From Halobacteriales archaeon SW_5_70_135 (GTDB lineage: Archaea > Halobacteriota > Halobacteria > Halobacteriales > SW-7-71-33): a stretch of 38,075 bases of DNA. Position 1 is the stretch's first letter; each line of letters begins with the position of its first letter. Under the pieces are notes generated by a model. It saw only the letters and a list, made by a program, of their open reading frames with translations, was not told the DNA's origin and made no database searches. Position numbers and translations under genes: made by a program. The DNA lies in NCBI GenBank assembly GCA_003022865.1, contig PXSK01000005.1, positions 1-38,075 on the forward strand, in the 5' to 3' direction. Below are positions 8,271 through 17,247 of the stretch, one piece after another.

Positions 8271-8806
8271 CAGCCGGTCACCTCCCCGCCGGGCGCCTCG
8301 GTGACGTAGATGCCGTCCTCGAACACCCGGGTGTCCTTGTCGTTGATGCGGGTCGTCTCGTGGACGTTGCCGACCGTCTGGCCGACGTCTTCCTTGTCGG
8401 GGCCCCGCACCGTGAGCGCGGGGTCGTCGACCTCGACCTCGGTGTCGCCGACGATCGCACAGCGCCGCGGCGCCTGCTCGCCGAGGAAGTTGTCGACGAC
8501 GACCTCGTCGCCGTCGACGCGCACCTGCATCGGGAAGTGCTCGTAGCGGATCTCCATCTCGTACTCCCACCCCTCCGTCACGCCGTGGAAGGCGTTCCGT
8601 AGGTGGCTCTCGAAGGTGCCGACGGTGGCGTTCGTCTTCCTGTCCTCCTGCTCGCTCTCGACGCGGACTGTATCGCCTTGGACGTCGACGGAGACACCCG
8701 GATACCAGAGCTGGCGCTCGACGGCGCCGTTCGGCCCTTCGACGCGGGCGTCCAGCCCGTCGACGGTGACGGTCACGTCGTTCGGGATTTGTATTTCTGT
8801 CGTCAT
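8270..8806 (-). CDS. rpl6: Large ribosomal subunit protein L6
   Basis: The ATG at 8806 starts [20 protein letters not shown], giving 178 aa; the ORF track extends further upstream into rps8 and should be trimmed. L6 has two related domains, visible here as [19 protein letters not shown] and then [18 protein letters not shown]. The C-terminal [20 protein letters not shown] is typical. It sits at the base of the L7/L12 stalk region on the 50S subunit. The start overlaps the rps8 stop by one base and its stop overlaps the rpl32e start. Confidence 0.96.
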   Translation of the reverse strand: MTTEIQIPNDVTVTVDGLDARVEGPNGAVERQLWYPGVSVDVQGDTVRVESEQEDRKTNATVGTFESHLRNAFHGVTEGWEYEMEIRYEHFPMQVRVDGDEVVVDNFLGEQAPRRCAIVGDTEVEVDDPALTVRGPDKEDVGQTVGNVHETTRINDKDTRVFEDGIYVTEAPGGEVTG

Positions 8807-9198
8807 TAGTACACGTAGGCGATGAGCTGGCCGCCGACGCCCCGTTCGCGGGCGTCGTAGTGGCTCATGATCCCGTGAGAGGTCGTCACCACGAGACTGC
8901 CGAAGTCCCGGGCGGGGAGATACCGCTTCTCCCACCGCTCGAACTCCTCCACGGTGACCGAGTAGCGGGGCGTCACCGGCCCGCACTCGTTGATGCGGCC
9001 GTTCAGTTCGACCTCGAACTCGTCGCCACGGCCGTCCTCGGCGCGCCCGAAGCCGTCGACGTAGCCGCGGTCGTACAGGACTTCGAGCACCTGGCCGATC
9101 TCGTTCGAGGCGGGCGATACCGCGTGTCGCAGGTGGCCGGCGTCCTCGGCGTTGTCCAGCCCCGAGAGCGCGCTCGCCAGTGGGTCGTTGGCTGTCAT
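8806..9198 (-). CDS. rps8: Small ribosomal subunit protein S8
   Basis: S8 (130 aa) is a primary 16S rRNA-binding protein of the 30S platform. The sequence matches the archaeal/S15Ae form: [39 protein letters not shown], then ITPRY-like [20 protein letters not shown]. The conserved end is [20 protein letters not shown] and LIAYVY. It starts 2 bp after the rps14 region ends on the other side of a tight spacer and ends on the rpl6 start. Confidence 0.97.
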   Translation of the reverse strand: MTANDPLASALSGLDNAEDAGHLRHAVSPASNEIGQVLEVLYDRGYVDGFGRAEDGRGDEFEVELNGRINECGPVTPRYSVTVEEFERWEKRYLPARDFGSLVVTTSHGIMSHYDARERGVGGQLIAYVY

Positions 9199-9200
9199 TG

Positions 9201-9401
9201 TCAGTCGTACTTCTCGAAGCCCATGCCGCGGGCCACCTCCCGGAACGACTGTCGGGAGAGCCAGATGTCGTACTTGCCGACGAGTCCCTGCTTCCGGCCG
9301 GTCATCCGGCAGACGTGCGTGTTGCCGGTCCGTTCGGCGTCGCCCTGGCGGGCCTCCTCGTCGGAGGACTCGTCGTCCTCTGCCTGTCCGTCGACGCTCA
9401 T
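9201..9401 (-). CDS. rps14: Small ribosomal subunit protein S14, C-minus (zinc-less) form
   Basis: The 66-residue protein has the archaeal S14/eukaryotic S29 core: [13 protein letters not shown], then [14 protein letters not shown]. In the zinc form this family has two CxxC pairs. Here only the first Cys of THVCRMTG remains and the second pair reads LSRQSF, so three of four zinc ligands are gone. The first ~25 residues are an acidic extension. S14 helps form the 30S head near the A site. The gene is otherwise normally placed between rpl5 (4-bp overlap) and rps8. I infer that the protein folds without zinc. Confidence 0.95.
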   Translation of the reverse strand: MSVDGQAEDDESSDEEARQGDAERTGNTHVCRMTGRKQGLVGKYDIWLSRQSFREVARGMGFEKYD

Positions 9402-9982
9402 TCGATGTTCACGTCCATTGTGGTCTCCAGATACGCTATCGCGTCCGCCGGCGTCAGTCGGTGAGTCGACGGGATCGGCCGGGTGGCCTTCTCGCGCTTG
9501 GCGACGCGGTAGCCCGGACGCACCAGGTTGACGGTGACGTCCAGCCCGTAGATCCCGACGTTCGGGTCGTACTCCTGGCTCGGGAAGTCGGTGTGCTCCT
9601 CAACGCCGAAGGAGACGTTGCCGGTGTCGTCGAACTGCTCCGGCGACACGTCGGCGATCGGCAGCGCCCGTCCGAGGAAGTCCTCCGCGCGGTCGCCCCG
9701 CAGCGTTACCTTCGCGCCGATCGGCTCGCCGGCCCGGACGTCGAAGTCCGGTACCGTCTCCGAGGCCGTCGTCCGAACCGGCTGCTGGTTCGTCACGCCG
9801 GCGAGGATCTCCTCGGCGTCGGCCAGGTCCTGGCCGCCCTCGCCGACACCCATGTGGACGACCACCTTCTCGACGCGCGGCTCGCGCATCTCGTGGTCGG
9901 CACCGTCGCCGCCCTCGGGGTCGGCCTCCGCCGGCTGGCCGCCGAGCTCCGACTCGTCGTCGCCGGGGTCGGCCTCACTCAT
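9398..9982 (-). CDS. rpl5: Large ribosomal subunit protein L5
   Basis: L5 (194 aa) binds 5S rRNA and contacts the 30S head. Core signatures are [50 protein letters not shown] and [20 protein letters not shown]. The N-terminus has ~30 acidic residues before the core; an internal Met ([10 protein letters not shown]) is a possible shorter start. I keep the ORF start because of the 8-bp overlap with rps4e. Confidence 0.96.
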   Translation of the reverse strand: MSEADPGDDESELGGQPAEADPEGGDGADHEMREPRVEKVVVHMGVGEGGQDLADAEEILAGVTNQQPVRTTASETVPDFDVRAGEPIGAKVTLRGDRAEDFLGRALPIADVSPEQFDDTGNVSFGVEEHTDFPSQEYDPNVGIYGLDVTVNLVRPGYRVAKREKATRPIPSTHRLTPADAIAYLETTMDVNIE

Positions 9983-10808
9983 CGTCGCTCACCTCCTCGG
10001 TGTCGTCCGCCGTCTCGGCCTCCGCCTCGGTCTCCGCCTCGGCCTCGGACTCGCCTTCGGGACCGCTCTCCGCGACCGCGTCGTCGCTGTCGCCGTCGTC
10101 GTCGCCGTCGGTGAACTGCTCGTCGATGACGACCACGTACTCGGCGACCGTTTCCAGGCGCTCGCCGTCGGCCTCGAAAACGACGGTGTTCGGCCCGGAG
10201 CCGGGCGTCACGTCGATCGTCTCGATCCGGCCGACCTCGCCGGCGTGACTGCCGCCGACGGCGGTGACGAGGGCACCCTCCTCGTAGGGGAAGTGCACCA
10301 CGACGCTGCCGTCGTCGTTGTCGACCACCAGCGAGTCGCCGACGCCGTAGTCGTCGGCGTCGGCGTCGTCGTCGTCGAGCACGAGGTTCATCCCGTCGTG
10401 GAGGTTCAGCTGCGTGCGGCCGCCCTCGACGTGACGCTTGCCGACGATCTTCCCGAGCCTCGAGCCCGCCGCGTCGGCGTCGATCGGCGTCAGCGCCAGG
10501 CGACCACCCTCGCCGGGGAACACCCGGTAGTACTCGTCGCGTTCGGGGAAGGCGAGGATGTCGAACATCCCCACCGGCCGGGCGTCGTCGCGGGCGGGCT
10601 CGCCGTTGATGTGGACGCTCTCGTGCTCGACGGCGTACCGCACCTCCTTGCGACTGTCCGCGTAGCCGAGCACGTCCCGCAGCAGGATCGTCAGCGGGAC
10701 GCCGTCGTCGCCGTGCGGGCCGGCGTCGGCCTTGACCGTGAACGTCTCCGTCTTGCGGCTGACGGGCCAGGAGTCCGGCGCCGACAGCCGCTTCTGGTGC
10801 TCGCTCAT
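9975..10808 (-). CDS. rps4e: Small ribosomal subunit protein S4e with acidic tail
   Basis: S4e (277 aa) is an archaeal/eukaryotic 30S protein. The ATG at 10808 gives [20 protein letters not shown], the conserved start. An S4-type RNA-binding segment follows ([20 protein letters not shown]), then the central domain ([20 protein letters not shown]), and a KOW-like region ([20 protein letters not shown]). The last ~50 residues are almost only Asp, Glu, Ala and Gly with [11 protein letters not shown] repeats. This makes the protein longer than most haloarchaeal S4e I recall (~235-250 aa). The start overlaps rpl24 by 4 bp. Confidence 0.96.
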   Translation of the reverse strand: MSEHQKRLSAPDSWPVSRKTETFTVKADAGPHGDDGVPLTILLRDVLGYADSRKEVRYAVEHESVHINGEPARDDARPVGMFDILAFPERDEYYRVFPGEGGRLALTPIDADAAGSRLGKIVGKRHVEGGRTQLNLHDGMNLVLDDDDADADDYGVGDSLVVDNDDGSVVVHFPYEEGALVTAVGGSHAGEVGRIETIDVTPGSGPNTVVFEADGERLETVAEYVVVIDEQFTDGDDDGDSDDAVAESGPEGESEAEAETEAEAETADDTEEVSDDE

Positions 10809-11173
10809 CCGCTCTCACCTCGCTGCTCGATGCGCTCGCGGCGGCGGTCGTCGTCGAGGTCCAGCTCCGTCACGCGGAGGTTGGAGGCGTCAAGCGGCCG
10901 CGGCACCTCCTCGCCCTCGGCGGTCTCCTGGATCACTTCCTCGACGTGGACGACCCCGTCGCGCAGGTCGACGTCGACGACCTCGTCCTCGTGGCCAGCG
11001 AAGTCGCCGCGCAGCACTTCGACGGTGTCGCCCTGGTTGACCCGCACACGGCGCACGCCGTACTCCTCGCGCAGCTCCGCGGAGAGCGTCGAGCGCACGT
11101 GCTTGTGTCGCTCGTGCAGCGCTGCGTCGCGCGTCTGGTTTCGTTGGGTGCGTGGTTTCTCGCTCATAGTCAT
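10805..11173 (-). CDS. rpl24: Large ribosomal subunit protein L24
   Basis: L24 (122 aa from 11173; 120 aa if the second ATG at 11167 is used) is an early 50S assembly protein. The KOW motif is visible as [20 protein letters not shown]. Before it is the archaeal L26e-like start ([20 protein letters not shown]), after it [20 protein letters not shown]. The first ATG overlaps the rpl14 stop (TGATG-type junction), which favours it, but MSEKPRTQ at 11167 looks more like the family N-terminus. Confidence 0.95.
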   Translation of the reverse strand: MTMSEKPRTQRNQTRDAALHERHKHVRSTLSAELREEYGVRRVRVNQGDTVEVLRGDFAGHEDEVVDVDLRDGVVHVEEVIQETAEGEEVPRPLDASNLRVTELDLDDDRRRERIEQRGESG

Positions 11174-11568
11174 ACGATCATCGTCGCGGTCGAGGCGATA
11201 GCGCCGAAGCGCTCGGCCACCTCGCGGGCTATCGGCCCCTTGATCTCGGTGCCGCGGGGCTCGTCGTTGTCGTCGACGATCACCGCGGCGTTGTCCTCGA
11301 ACTTCACTCGCAGCCCGTCCGGGCGACGGATCGGCTTGCGCTGGCGCACGACCACGGCGTTGAGCACCTGCCGTCGCATCTCGGGGGTGCCCTTCGTCAC
11401 CGACACGGTCACGTGGTCGCCCAGGCCGGCCTTGGGGTGGCGGTTCAACGTGCCCGAGTAGCCGGAGATCGAGGTGACCTTCAGCTCGCGGGCGCCGGTG
11501 TTGTCCGCACAGGTCACCAGCGACCCCTTCTCGAGGCCCTGGGTGACGTCGGCGTTCATCGCCTCCAT
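11170..11568 (-). CDS. rpl14: Large ribosomal subunit protein L14
   Basis: The track extends this frame to 11916, but the conserved protein starts at the ATG at 11568 ([20 protein letters not shown]), giving 132 aa. Signatures are [40 protein letters not shown] and [21 protein letters not shown]14 forms intersubunit contact B8-type surface on the 50S subunit. Start and stop overlap rps17 and rpl24 respectively. Confidence 0.97.
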   Translation of the reverse strand: MEAMNADVTQGLEKGSLVTCADNTGARELKVTSISGYSGTLNRHPKAGLGDHVTVSVTKGTPEMRRQVLNAVVVRQRKPIRRPDGLRVKFEDNAAVIVDDNDEPRGTEIKGPIAREVAERFGAIASTATMIV

Positions 11569-11906
11569 CAGTCTCCCTCCAGTGTCTCGACGACGACGTG
11601 TGATTTCGTCTTCGAGAGAGGACGACACTCCGCGATGCGGACCTCGTCGCCCTCTGCCGGATCGAGCACGCCCGGTACGTGGGCCGGAACGCGTGACCGT
11701 CGCTTCATGTACCGGTCGTACTTCGGCACGTAGACGTCGTACTCGCGTTCGACGACGACCGTCCTGTCCATCTTCGTCGACGCGACCGTCCCCTCGAGGG
11801 TCTGTCCGCGGACGGACAGCTCCCCGTAGAACGGGCACGTCTCGTAGTCGTACGTCTCGGGATCGTCGGGTTCGGGTGGTCGTGGTACGTCCAGTCCTAT
11901 CGCCAT
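11568..11906 (-). CDS. rps17: Small ribosomal subunit protein S17
   Basis: S17 (112 aa) is a primary 16S rRNA-binding OB-fold protein. The archaeal form is recognised by [40 protein letters not shown], then [15 protein letters not shown] and the OB-fold end [20 protein letters not shown]. The N-terminal [10 protein letters not shown] is also typical. Its start overlaps the RNase P gene by 10 bp. Confidence 0.97.
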   Translation of the reverse strand: MAIGLDVPRPPEPDDPETYDYETCPFYGELSVRGQTLEGTVASTKMDRTVVVEREYDVYVPKYDRYMKRRSRVPAHVPGVLDPAEGDEVRIAECRPLSKTKSHVVVETLEGD

Positions 11907-12253
11907 CGTGAGTCACCTCCGCGCTCCGTCCGCCGGGCCGGCCGCGCGACGAGCCGCGAGCCGTCGACGAGCACGCGCTCGGCGTCCTCGCCGTCGCTCT
12001 CGTCGGGGTCGACCCCGGCGGGCTCGCGCCCGGGAGCGACCGACGGGTCGGCCGTCCGGACCGCGAACTCGAGGGTGCTGCCCCGCTTCGGGACCTGCCG
12101 GACGCGACCGTCCCGGCCCTCGACGTGGAACGTCTTTGTCGTCTCGACCGCGACGCGGCCCTCGATGCCGGCGCGGCCGGGGTCGTCGGCGTCGACGACC
12201 CGTACGGACAGGCCGTTGAGCTCGTGTCGCGGGAGCGTCGCTGCCGTGATCAT
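11897..12253 (-). CDS. rnp1: RNase P protein component 1 (Rpp29/Pop4)
   Basis: This 118-residue protein is the archaeal Rpp29 homologue, a subunit of RNase P that helps the RNA catalyse 5' maturation of tRNA. The start is the ATG at 12253 ([20 protein letters not shown]); the upstream extension in the ORF track is a shadow of rps3/rpl29. The Sm-like core reads [20 protein letters not shown], then [15 protein letters not shown]. About 25 acidic residues ([13 protein letters not shown]) interrupt the end of the fold, and the tail is [16 protein letters not shown]. The position between rpl29 and rps17 is the normal archaeal one, linking tRNA processing to ribosome synthesis. Confidence 0.93.
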   Translation of the reverse strand: MITAATLPRHELNGLSVRVVDADDPGRAGIEGRVAVETTKTFHVEGRDGRVRQVPKRGSTLEFAVRTADPSVAPGREPAGVDPDESDGEDAERVLVDGSRLVARPARRTERGGDSRWR

Positions 12254-12468
12254 GTCTCGGCCTCCTCGAGGTCGCCCTCCTCGCGGCGGATCGTCTCGAT
12301 GCGGGCGATCGCCTTCCGCAGTTCCTTGATCCGCCCGGGGTTCTCGGGCTGTCCGCCGGCGGCCTGCACCGCCCGCTCGTTGAGTAACTCGGTGCGGAGG
12401 TTCTCCAGCTCGTCCTCGCGCTCCGGCGGCGTCATGTCGCGGACCTCCGCGGGGTAGATGATCGTCAC
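12250..12468 (-). CDS. rpl29: Large ribosomal subunit protein L29
   Basis: The 72-residue helical hairpin of L29 (eukaryotic L35) is clear: EVRDMTPPEREDELENLRTE, LLNERAVQAAGGQPENPGRI, then KELRKAIARIETIRREEG. It lies near the nascent-chain exit on the 50S subunit. Both ends overlap neighbours by 4 bp (rps3 upstream, rnp1 downstream). Confidence 0.96.
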   Translation of the reverse strand: MTIIYPAEVRDMTPPEREDELENLRTELLNERAVQAAGGQPENPGRIKELRKAIARIETIRREEGDLEEAET

Positions 12469-13538
12469 TGCTGGTCACCTCTCTCGTTCTCGTCCTCGTC
12501 CTCGTTCTCGTCGCCCTCGTCCGTGCTCGCGTCCGTGTTCGTGTTCGCGCCTGCGCCGGCGTCAACGTCGACGTCCGTCTCGCCTCCGGCGGCCGTGGTG
12601 GCCTCCGCCTCGATCTCGGCTTCGGCCTCCTCGAGCAGTTCCTCGGCCTCGCTCTCGCTCTCGTCGGAGGCGTCGAGGTCCTCGACGTCGCCTTCGACCT
12701 CCTCGAGGTCGGGCTCGACGCTCTCCTCGCCGGGCACCTCGACCTCCTCGAACTCCTCGACCTCCTCGACGTCGGCCGGCTCGTCGGCAGCCATGCCGTC
12801 GTCGCCCGCGTCGTCGCCGGGCTCGGCGGGCATCCCCTCGGGCACCTCGGCGCCGACGTCCTCGGTGGTCTCGGGCTCCTCCAGGAGGTCCTCGAGGGAC
12901 TCCTCGGCCGCCTCGGCGTCGACGACCAGGTCCTCGACGTCGGCGTCCTCGTCGACGCGGAAGTCGTCGGGCAGCTGTGCGCCCGGCGGGATGATCTTCA
13001 CGTTGACGCCGATCGTGCCGAGCTTCATCACCGCGACCGACTGGCCGTGGTCGACGATCGTCTCGGCGGGCTCGCCGTTGTGCTTGATGTAGCCCTCGTT
13101 GAACTTCTCCACCCGCGAGCGGGCGCCGGTCACCTTGCCGGCGAGGACGATCTCCGCGCCCAGGGCGCCGGCGTCCATGATCCGCTCCAGGGTGGTGTGC
13201 CCGGCGTTGCGGAAGTACCAACCCCGCTCGAGGGCGTTCGCCAGGCGGTCGGCGACGATCCGGGCGTTCAGGTCCGGCTCGTCGACCTCCTGGACGTCGA
13301 TCTGGGGGTCCTCGAGGTCGAACTGCTCCTCCAGGGCGGTCGTGATCTTGCGGATGTTCTCGCCGCCCTTGCCGATCACCATGCCGGGCTTCTCGGCCTT
13401 GAGCACGATCTGGGTGCCCATCGGCGTCGGCGCCATCTCCATGCCGCCGTAGCCGGCGCGACCGAGCTCCTCCTCGAAGAACCGGTCGATCCGGGTGCGT
13501 TGTAGCCCCTGGTGGATGAAGTCCTGCTCGTCACTCAT
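12465..13538 (-). CDS. rps3: Small ribosomal subunit protein S3 with long acidic tail
   Basis: I place the start at the ATG at 13538 (MSDEQDFIHQGLQRTRIDRF), 93 bp inside the listed ORF; it overlaps the rpl22 stop by 8 bp. The protein has 357 residues. The KH domain is clear (PGMVIGKGGENIRKITTALE), followed by the S3 C-terminal domain (RGWYFRNAGHTTLERIMDAG, LGAEIVLAGKVTGARSRVEK, GTIGVNVKIIPPGAQLPDDF). From about residue 200 the remaining ~150 residues are a low-complexity tail of Asp/Glu with Ala, Val and a few Asn/Thr. S3 lies at the mRNA entry channel, so the tail should be exposed to solvent. Acidic tails on S3 are known in haloarchaea, but this one is about 40% of the protein. Confidence 0.96.
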   Translation of the reverse strand: MSDEQDFIHQGLQRTRIDRFFEEELGRAGYGGMEMAPTPMGTQIVLKAEKPGMVIGKGGENIRKITTALEEQFDLEDPQIDVQEVDEPDLNARIVADRLANALERGWYFRNAGHTTLERIMDAGALGAEIVLAGKVTGARSRVEKFNEGYIKHNGEPAETIVDHGQSVAVMKLGTIGVNVKIIPPGAQLPDDFRVDEDADVEDLVVDAEAAEESLEDLLEEPETTEDVGAEVPEGMPAEPGDDAGDDGMAADEPADVEEVEEFEEVEVPGEESVEPDLEEVEGDVEDLDASDESESEAEELLEEAEAEIEAEATTAAGGETDVDVDAGAGANTNTDASTDEGDENEDEDENERGDQQ

Positions 13539-14016
13539 CGTCGTTACCTCCGGCGGGCGGCTCGTCGGCCTCGGCGACGAGCTCGACGTCCACCTCGGGA
13601 GTGGTCGACGGCGAGGAGCGACCGAACGCACGCGGCGTGCGGCCCTCGATCTCGCCGACCTTGTGGGCGGCGACGTGGACGATCTCCATCGTCTCGGGCT
13701 CGAAGCCCTGGTGTTCGGCGTTGTTGGCGACGTTCTCGACGAGGTCGAGGAAGGCCCCGCTTGCCTTCTCCGGGTAGCGGCCGGCGTCCCAGCCGTCGAC
13801 GTCGGAGCGGTGTCCGACGCCGCCGTTGTGGGACCTGAACGGCACCGCCTGCTCGCCGTCGACGACGGCTTCGAGGTACGAGCGGGCGTCGCCGATCGTG
13901 CGGCCCTTGATCTCGCGAGCGATCGCGACGCTGTGCTTGTGGCTGACGTGTCGCTCCCGGAGCATGCCCTTGGCGGTCACCTCCGAGTCGACGTCTACTG
14001 AGTAGCTGATTCCCAT
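13531..14016 (-). CDS. rpl22: Large ribosomal subunit protein L22
   Basis: L22 (161 aa) lines the polypeptide exit tunnel. Signatures of the archaeal (L17e) form are RERHVSHKHSVAIAREIKGR, AVPFRSHNGGVGHRSDVDGW, GRYPEKASGAFLDLVENVAN and MEIVHVAAHKVGEIEGRTPR, then AFGRSSPSTTPEVDVELV. The acidic end overlaps rps3 by 8 bp. It starts 6 bp after rps19. Confidence 0.97.
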   Translation of the reverse strand: MGISYSVDVDSEVTAKGMLRERHVSHKHSVAIAREIKGRTIGDARSYLEAVVDGEQAVPFRSHNGGVGHRSDVDGWDAGRYPEKASGAFLDLVENVANNAEHQGFEPETMEIVHVAAHKVGEIEGRTPRAFGRSSPSTTPEVDVELVAEADEPPAGGNDDE

Positions 14017-14022
14017 ACGGTA

Positions 14023-14448
14023 TCACTTCAGCGGTACGAACTTCGAGGAGCGCGTGGCGCCGATGCCCGCCTGGCCGTGCTCGACGTCCCGACGGGTCAG
14101 CACGAACTCGCCGAGGTAGTGGCCGAGCATCTCCGGCTCCACCCGGACGCGCTCGAACTCCTGGCCGTCGTAGACGGCGAAGGTCTTCTCGACGAACGAG
14201 GGCAGCACCGGCATGTCACGCAGGTGCGTCCGGATCGGGTCGTTCGCCGTCGCCTCCGGGTCGGCCTCGCGGGCCTCCGCCAGGAGCTTCCGGTGTTCGG
14301 CGCCGAGTCCGCGCTCGATAGTTCGCCGCTGTCGGGCGGGAAGCAGTTCCGCGACCTCCTCGACGTCCATCGCCTGCAACGCTTCGAGCGTGTGGCCGCG
14401 GAAGGTGTACTCACCGTCGCGGCCGGTGCGGTAGTCGTCGGTACTCAT
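14023..14448 (-). CDS. rps19: Small ribosomal subunit protein S19
   Basis: S19 (141 aa) sits in the 30S head near the A-site tRNA. The archaeal S15e-type N-terminal extension is present ([33 protein letters not shown]). The core reads [40 protein letters not shown] and [18 protein letters not shown]. The start overlaps rpl2 by 4 bp. Confidence 0.97.
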   Translation of the reverse strand: MSTDDYRTGRDGEYTFRGHTLEALQAMDVEEVAELLPARQRRTIERGLGAEHRKLLAEAREADPEATANDPIRTHLRDMPVLPSFVEKTFAVYDGQEFERVRVEPEMLGHYLGEFVLTRRDVEHGQAGIGATRSSKFVPLK

Positions 14449-15170
14449 TCGTCGGACCTCCCCCGCCCGGTGCGCCGGGAGGAGATGTCACCCACCTTCC
14501 GGCCCGGCGGGGCGTTCCGGGAGACGCTCTTCGGCCGGCCGGGATGCTGGCGGCCGCCGCCGCCGAACGGGTGGTCGACGGCGTTCATCGCCACGCCACG
14601 CACGGTCGGATACTTCGAGCCGCGGGCGCGCATCTTGTGGTGCTTGTTGCCGGCCTTGACGAACGGCTTGTCCGTCCGTCCACCGCCGGCGACGACGCCG
14701 ATCGTCGCCCGACACTCCGGGTCGAGCCGCTTCGTCTCGCCGGAGGGCAATTGGACGACGGCGGCGTCCCGGTCGTGGGTGATCAGGTCGGCGCTCGTCC
14801 CCGAGGCGCGGGCGAACTTGCCGCCGTCACCCGGCTGTGACTCGACGTTGCAGACGGGCACGCCCTCCGGGATCTCGGCGAGCGGCAGCGTGTTGCCCGG
14901 CTCGATGGCCGCCGAGACGCCCACCTGGACGCGGTCGCCGACGGCGACACCCTCCGGCGACAGCACCAGCCGGTGGTCGCCGTCTTCGAACGCCACCTCG
15001 GCGATCGGCGCCGACCGCGCGGGGTCGTGTTCCAGACCGACGACCTCGCCGGCGACGACGTCCGTGTCCTCCGTGCGCTTGTGCTCCTTTTCGGACGTGT
15101 AGCGGTGCGACGGCGCCCGGAAGGTGGGACCGCCACGACCGCGTCGTTGACCCTGGATGCGTCGTCCCAT
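14445..15170 (-). CDS. rpl2: Large ribosomal subunit protein L2
   Basis: L2 (241 aa) is needed for subunit joining and peptidyl-transferase centre formation. The start [20 protein letters not shown] is conserved. The C-terminal domain contains [20 protein letters not shown] and [20 protein letters not shown], with the conserved His close to the catalytic centre. Length is normal. It begins 1 bp after rpl23 ends and overlaps rps19 by 4 bp. Confidence 0.98.
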   Translation of the reverse strand: MGRRIQGQRRGRGGPTFRAPSHRYTSEKEHKRTEDTDVVAGEVVGLEHDPARSAPIAEVAFEDGDHRLVLSPEGVAVGDRVQVGVSAAIEPGNTLPLAEIPEGVPVCNVESQPGDGGKFARASGTSADLITHDRDAAVVQLPSGETKRLDPECRATIGVVAGGGRTDKPFVKAGNKHHKMRARGSKYPTVRGVAMNAVDHPFGGGGRQHPGRPKSVSRNAPPGRKVGDISSRRTGRGRSDE

Positions 15171-15171
15171 C

Positions 15172-15429
15172 TCAGAACACCCCGATCCGTGAGGCCACTT
15201 CTTGGGCGTCGTCCTCCTCCGCGAGGGCGACGACGGCCTTCTTGTCGCCGTCCATCGTCACCTGCGTGTTCACGTCCTCGACCTCGACGTCGAAGCGCCC
15301 GGCGACCGCCTCGGCGATCTCCGACTTCGAGGCGTCGTCGCGGACGACGAACTGCAGCTTGTTGTCGAAGTCCATCGCGTTCATCGCCTTCTCGGTGACG
15401 AGTGGATACTTCACGACGGCGTGACTCAT
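15172..15429 (-). CDS. rpl23: Large ribosomal subunit protein L23
   Basis: The 85-residue L23 begins VVKYPLVTEKAMNAMDFDNK and continues LQFVVRDDASKSEIAEAVAG and FDVEVEDVNTQVTMDGDKKA, the family order. L23 lies at the tunnel exit and is the docking site of SRP and of the Sec translocon, whose SecY subunit is encoded at the end of this operon. Start overlaps rpl4 by 4 bp. Confidence 0.97.
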   Translation of the reverse strand: MSHAVVKYPLVTEKAMNAMDFDNKLQFVVRDDASKSEIAEAVAGRFDVEVEDVNTQVTMDGDKKAVVALAEEDDAQEVASRIGVF

Positions 15430-16187
15430 CGCTCGCTCACCTCCGCGACGGCGCTCTCCGTGTACAGCGCGAGCCGACCGGGCTGGCCGCCCGGCGCCAG
15501 GTCCTCGGCGTCGACCTCCCTCGCGGTGGTGACGGTCGCGCCACAGAGGTTGCGGGCGGCCCGCGACGGGCCGGCATCGCTCGAGGTGACCACGAGCACC
15601 GAGGCGGGCGTGCGGTACTTCCGTCCGCGGGTCTTGCCGCGCCCGGAGCGAATCGTCCGGCCCTCCTCGGCGCGCTCGACGTCCCGGTAGAGGCCGAGCG
15701 ACTCCAGCGCGTCGACCGCCGCCTTCGTCTTCTTCAGCTCCTCGAACTCGTCGCTGACGACGACCGGAGCTTCGGCGGAGAACGCGTGGCCGCGCTCCGC
15801 GACGCGGTCCTCGTCGGCGGTGGCGACGACCGCCGAGCGGATCGCCTTCTTCCGTTCCTTGTCGTTGATGTCGCGCGTGCGGTCGGTCTCGGCCTTCGGC
15901 GGGTGGGCCTTCCGACCCTTCACCGCCTGTGGCACCCGTCGGGCGACGGAGTTACCGGGCACCTGGGTTCGTGGCACGTGGGCCATGCCGCGACCCGAGC
16001 CGAACGACTCCGCCGTCGTCCGGAAGCCCGCACGCGGGTCTGTGCCGTAGTCCTGCTTTCGGTTGGCCTGAGCGGCGAGCACCGCCGTGCGGATGAGGTC
16101 CGGTCGGACCGTCCCCTCGAAAACCTCCGTCCGGAGGTCGCCGGCGGGCTCGCCGTCCAGGTCGCGTACTGTAACGTTCATTGTCAT
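15426..16187 (-). CDS. rpl4: Large ribosomal subunit protein L4
   Basis: The ORF track extends this frame to 16514 through rpl3. The ATG at 16187 overlaps the rpl3 stop in ATGA and gives 253 aa; an ATG two codons later (16181, MNVTVRDL) is an equally good family start. The internal loop that reaches the exit tunnel is clear (DPRAGFRTTAESFGSGRGMA, HVPRTQVPGNSVARRVPQ). The globular part follows (INDKERKKAIRSAVVATADE, GRGKTRGRKYRTPASVLVV). L4 binds 23S rRNA and is an early 50S assembly protein. Confidence 0.95.
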   Translation of the reverse strand: MTMNVTVRDLDGEPAGDLRTEVFEGTVRPDLIRTAVLAAQANRKQDYGTDPRAGFRTTAESFGSGRGMAHVPRTQVPGNSVARRVPQAVKGRKAHPPKAETDRTRDINDKERKKAIRSAVVATADEDRVAERGHAFSAEAPVVVSDEFEELKKTKAAVDALESLGLYRDVERAEEGRTIRSGRGKTRGRKYRTPASVLVVTSSDAGPSRAARNLCGATVTTAREVDAEDLAPGGQPGRLALYTESAVAEVSER

Positions 16188-17185
16188 GCACCCTGTTTGG
16201 ATTCCGTGGAGACGTACCGCACCTCGGGGTCGAGACGCGGCTGGTCGGTGGGCCGTACCGCCGGTCGCAGGCGGACGAGCCGCTGCTCCGGGCCGGGCAC
16301 CGAGCCTTTCAGGAGCGCGTACGAACCCGAGACCTCGCCGTAGTTGACGAACCCGCCGTCGGGGGTGGGGTCGTCGTCGGCGGGGTCGCCGGTCGCGACG
16401 ATGCGCTTGTTGAGTTCGGTGCGCTGGTGGTAGCCCGTCTGGCCCTGCTGCGGGACCGTCGAGCGCACCCGCGAGGGGTTCCACGGGCCGAGGTTGCCGA
16501 TCCGGCGCCGCCACCCCTGGCGGTAGTGCTTGCCCTTGCGTTTCTGGACGCCCCAGCGCTTCACCGGGCCCTGCAGGCCCTTGCCCTTCGTGACGCCCGC
16601 CACGTCGGCGTACTCGCCGTCGCGGAACACGTCGGTCACCGTGTGTTCGCCGCCCTCGGCGACCAGTTCGCGAGCGAACTCCAGACGCTTGTCGACGCTG
16701 CCGCCGCCGACGCGGGTCTCCATCACGTCCGGCGTGGTCTTCGGGACGGCGTCGACGGCGTCGGGGACCGTGTGCGTGATGACACGCACCTCGTCGACGT
16801 CGTCGGGCACGGCGCCGCCGCCGTTCTCCGGGACGTCGAGCGTACGGTCGAGTTCGTCGCGGACGTCCTCGGCGTCGGCCCAGACCTCCGACACGGGCGT
16901 GAGCCCGTAGGAGGTGTCCTCGTACGCTCGCAGGGCGACCGCCCGCATCGGCGGCGTCTCCACGATCGTGACGGGCACGGTGTGCTCCATGCCCTCTCGG
17001 GGGGAGTCCGCACGGTCGTCGATCATGACGACGTGGGACATGCCGGCCTTGTAGCCGGCGAAACCCTGCAGCGTCGGCTGTCCGTCCGCGTCGGGCCAGG
17101 TGTTGAAGCGGGGCGTCTCGTCCGCCGCCCGCGACCGTGGCCCGAACGCCAGCGAACCTTTGCGTGGTCTGTCTGACTGTGGCAT
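16184..17185 (-). CDS. rpl3: Large ribosomal subunit protein L3
   Basis: L3 (333 aa) begins MPQSDRPRKGSLAFGPRSRA, the archaeal start. Other signatures are LQGFAGYKAGMSHVVMIDD, VTKGKGLQGPVKRWGVQKRK and GWRRRIGNLGPWNPSRVRST, then VPQQGQTGYHQRTELNKRI. L3 reaches towards the peptidyl-transferase centre with its tryptophan finger. It is the first ribosomal protein gene of the operon and follows the SPOUT methyltransferase gene after a 62-bp gap, the longest gap in the operon, so a second promoter there is possible. Confidence 0.98.
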   Translation of the reverse strand: MPQSDRPRKGSLAFGPRSRAADETPRFNTWPDADGQPTLQGFAGYKAGMSHVVMIDDRADSPREGMEHTVPVTIVETPPMRAVALRAYEDTSYGLTPVSEVWADAEDVRDELDRTLDVPENGGGAVPDDVDEVRVITHTVPDAVDAVPKTTPDVMETRVGGGSVDKRLEFARELVAEGGEHTVTDVFRDGEYADVAGVTKGKGLQGPVKRWGVQKRKGKHYRQGWRRRIGNLGPWNPSRVRSTVPQQGQTGYHQRTELNKRIVATGDPADDDPTPDGGFVNYGEVSGSYALLKGSVPGPEQRLVRLRPAVRPTDQPRLDPEVRYVSTESKQGA

Positions 17186-17247
17186 GTGGGTGTCCTCCTT
17201 CGAGACAGGGGGTGCCTGTCGTGCGGGCGTCGTCCCTGGAGTGGGCC

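Noticed and set aside
10000-10110. Tandem GAG/GCC-type codon repeats considered as a DNA satellite
   Set aside because: They encode the EAEAE acidic tail of S4e and are explained by protein composition.
12458-12994. Plus-strand ORF rich in Arg/Pro opposite the S3 tail
   Set aside because: Antisense shadow of the repetitive Asp/Glu codons of rps3.
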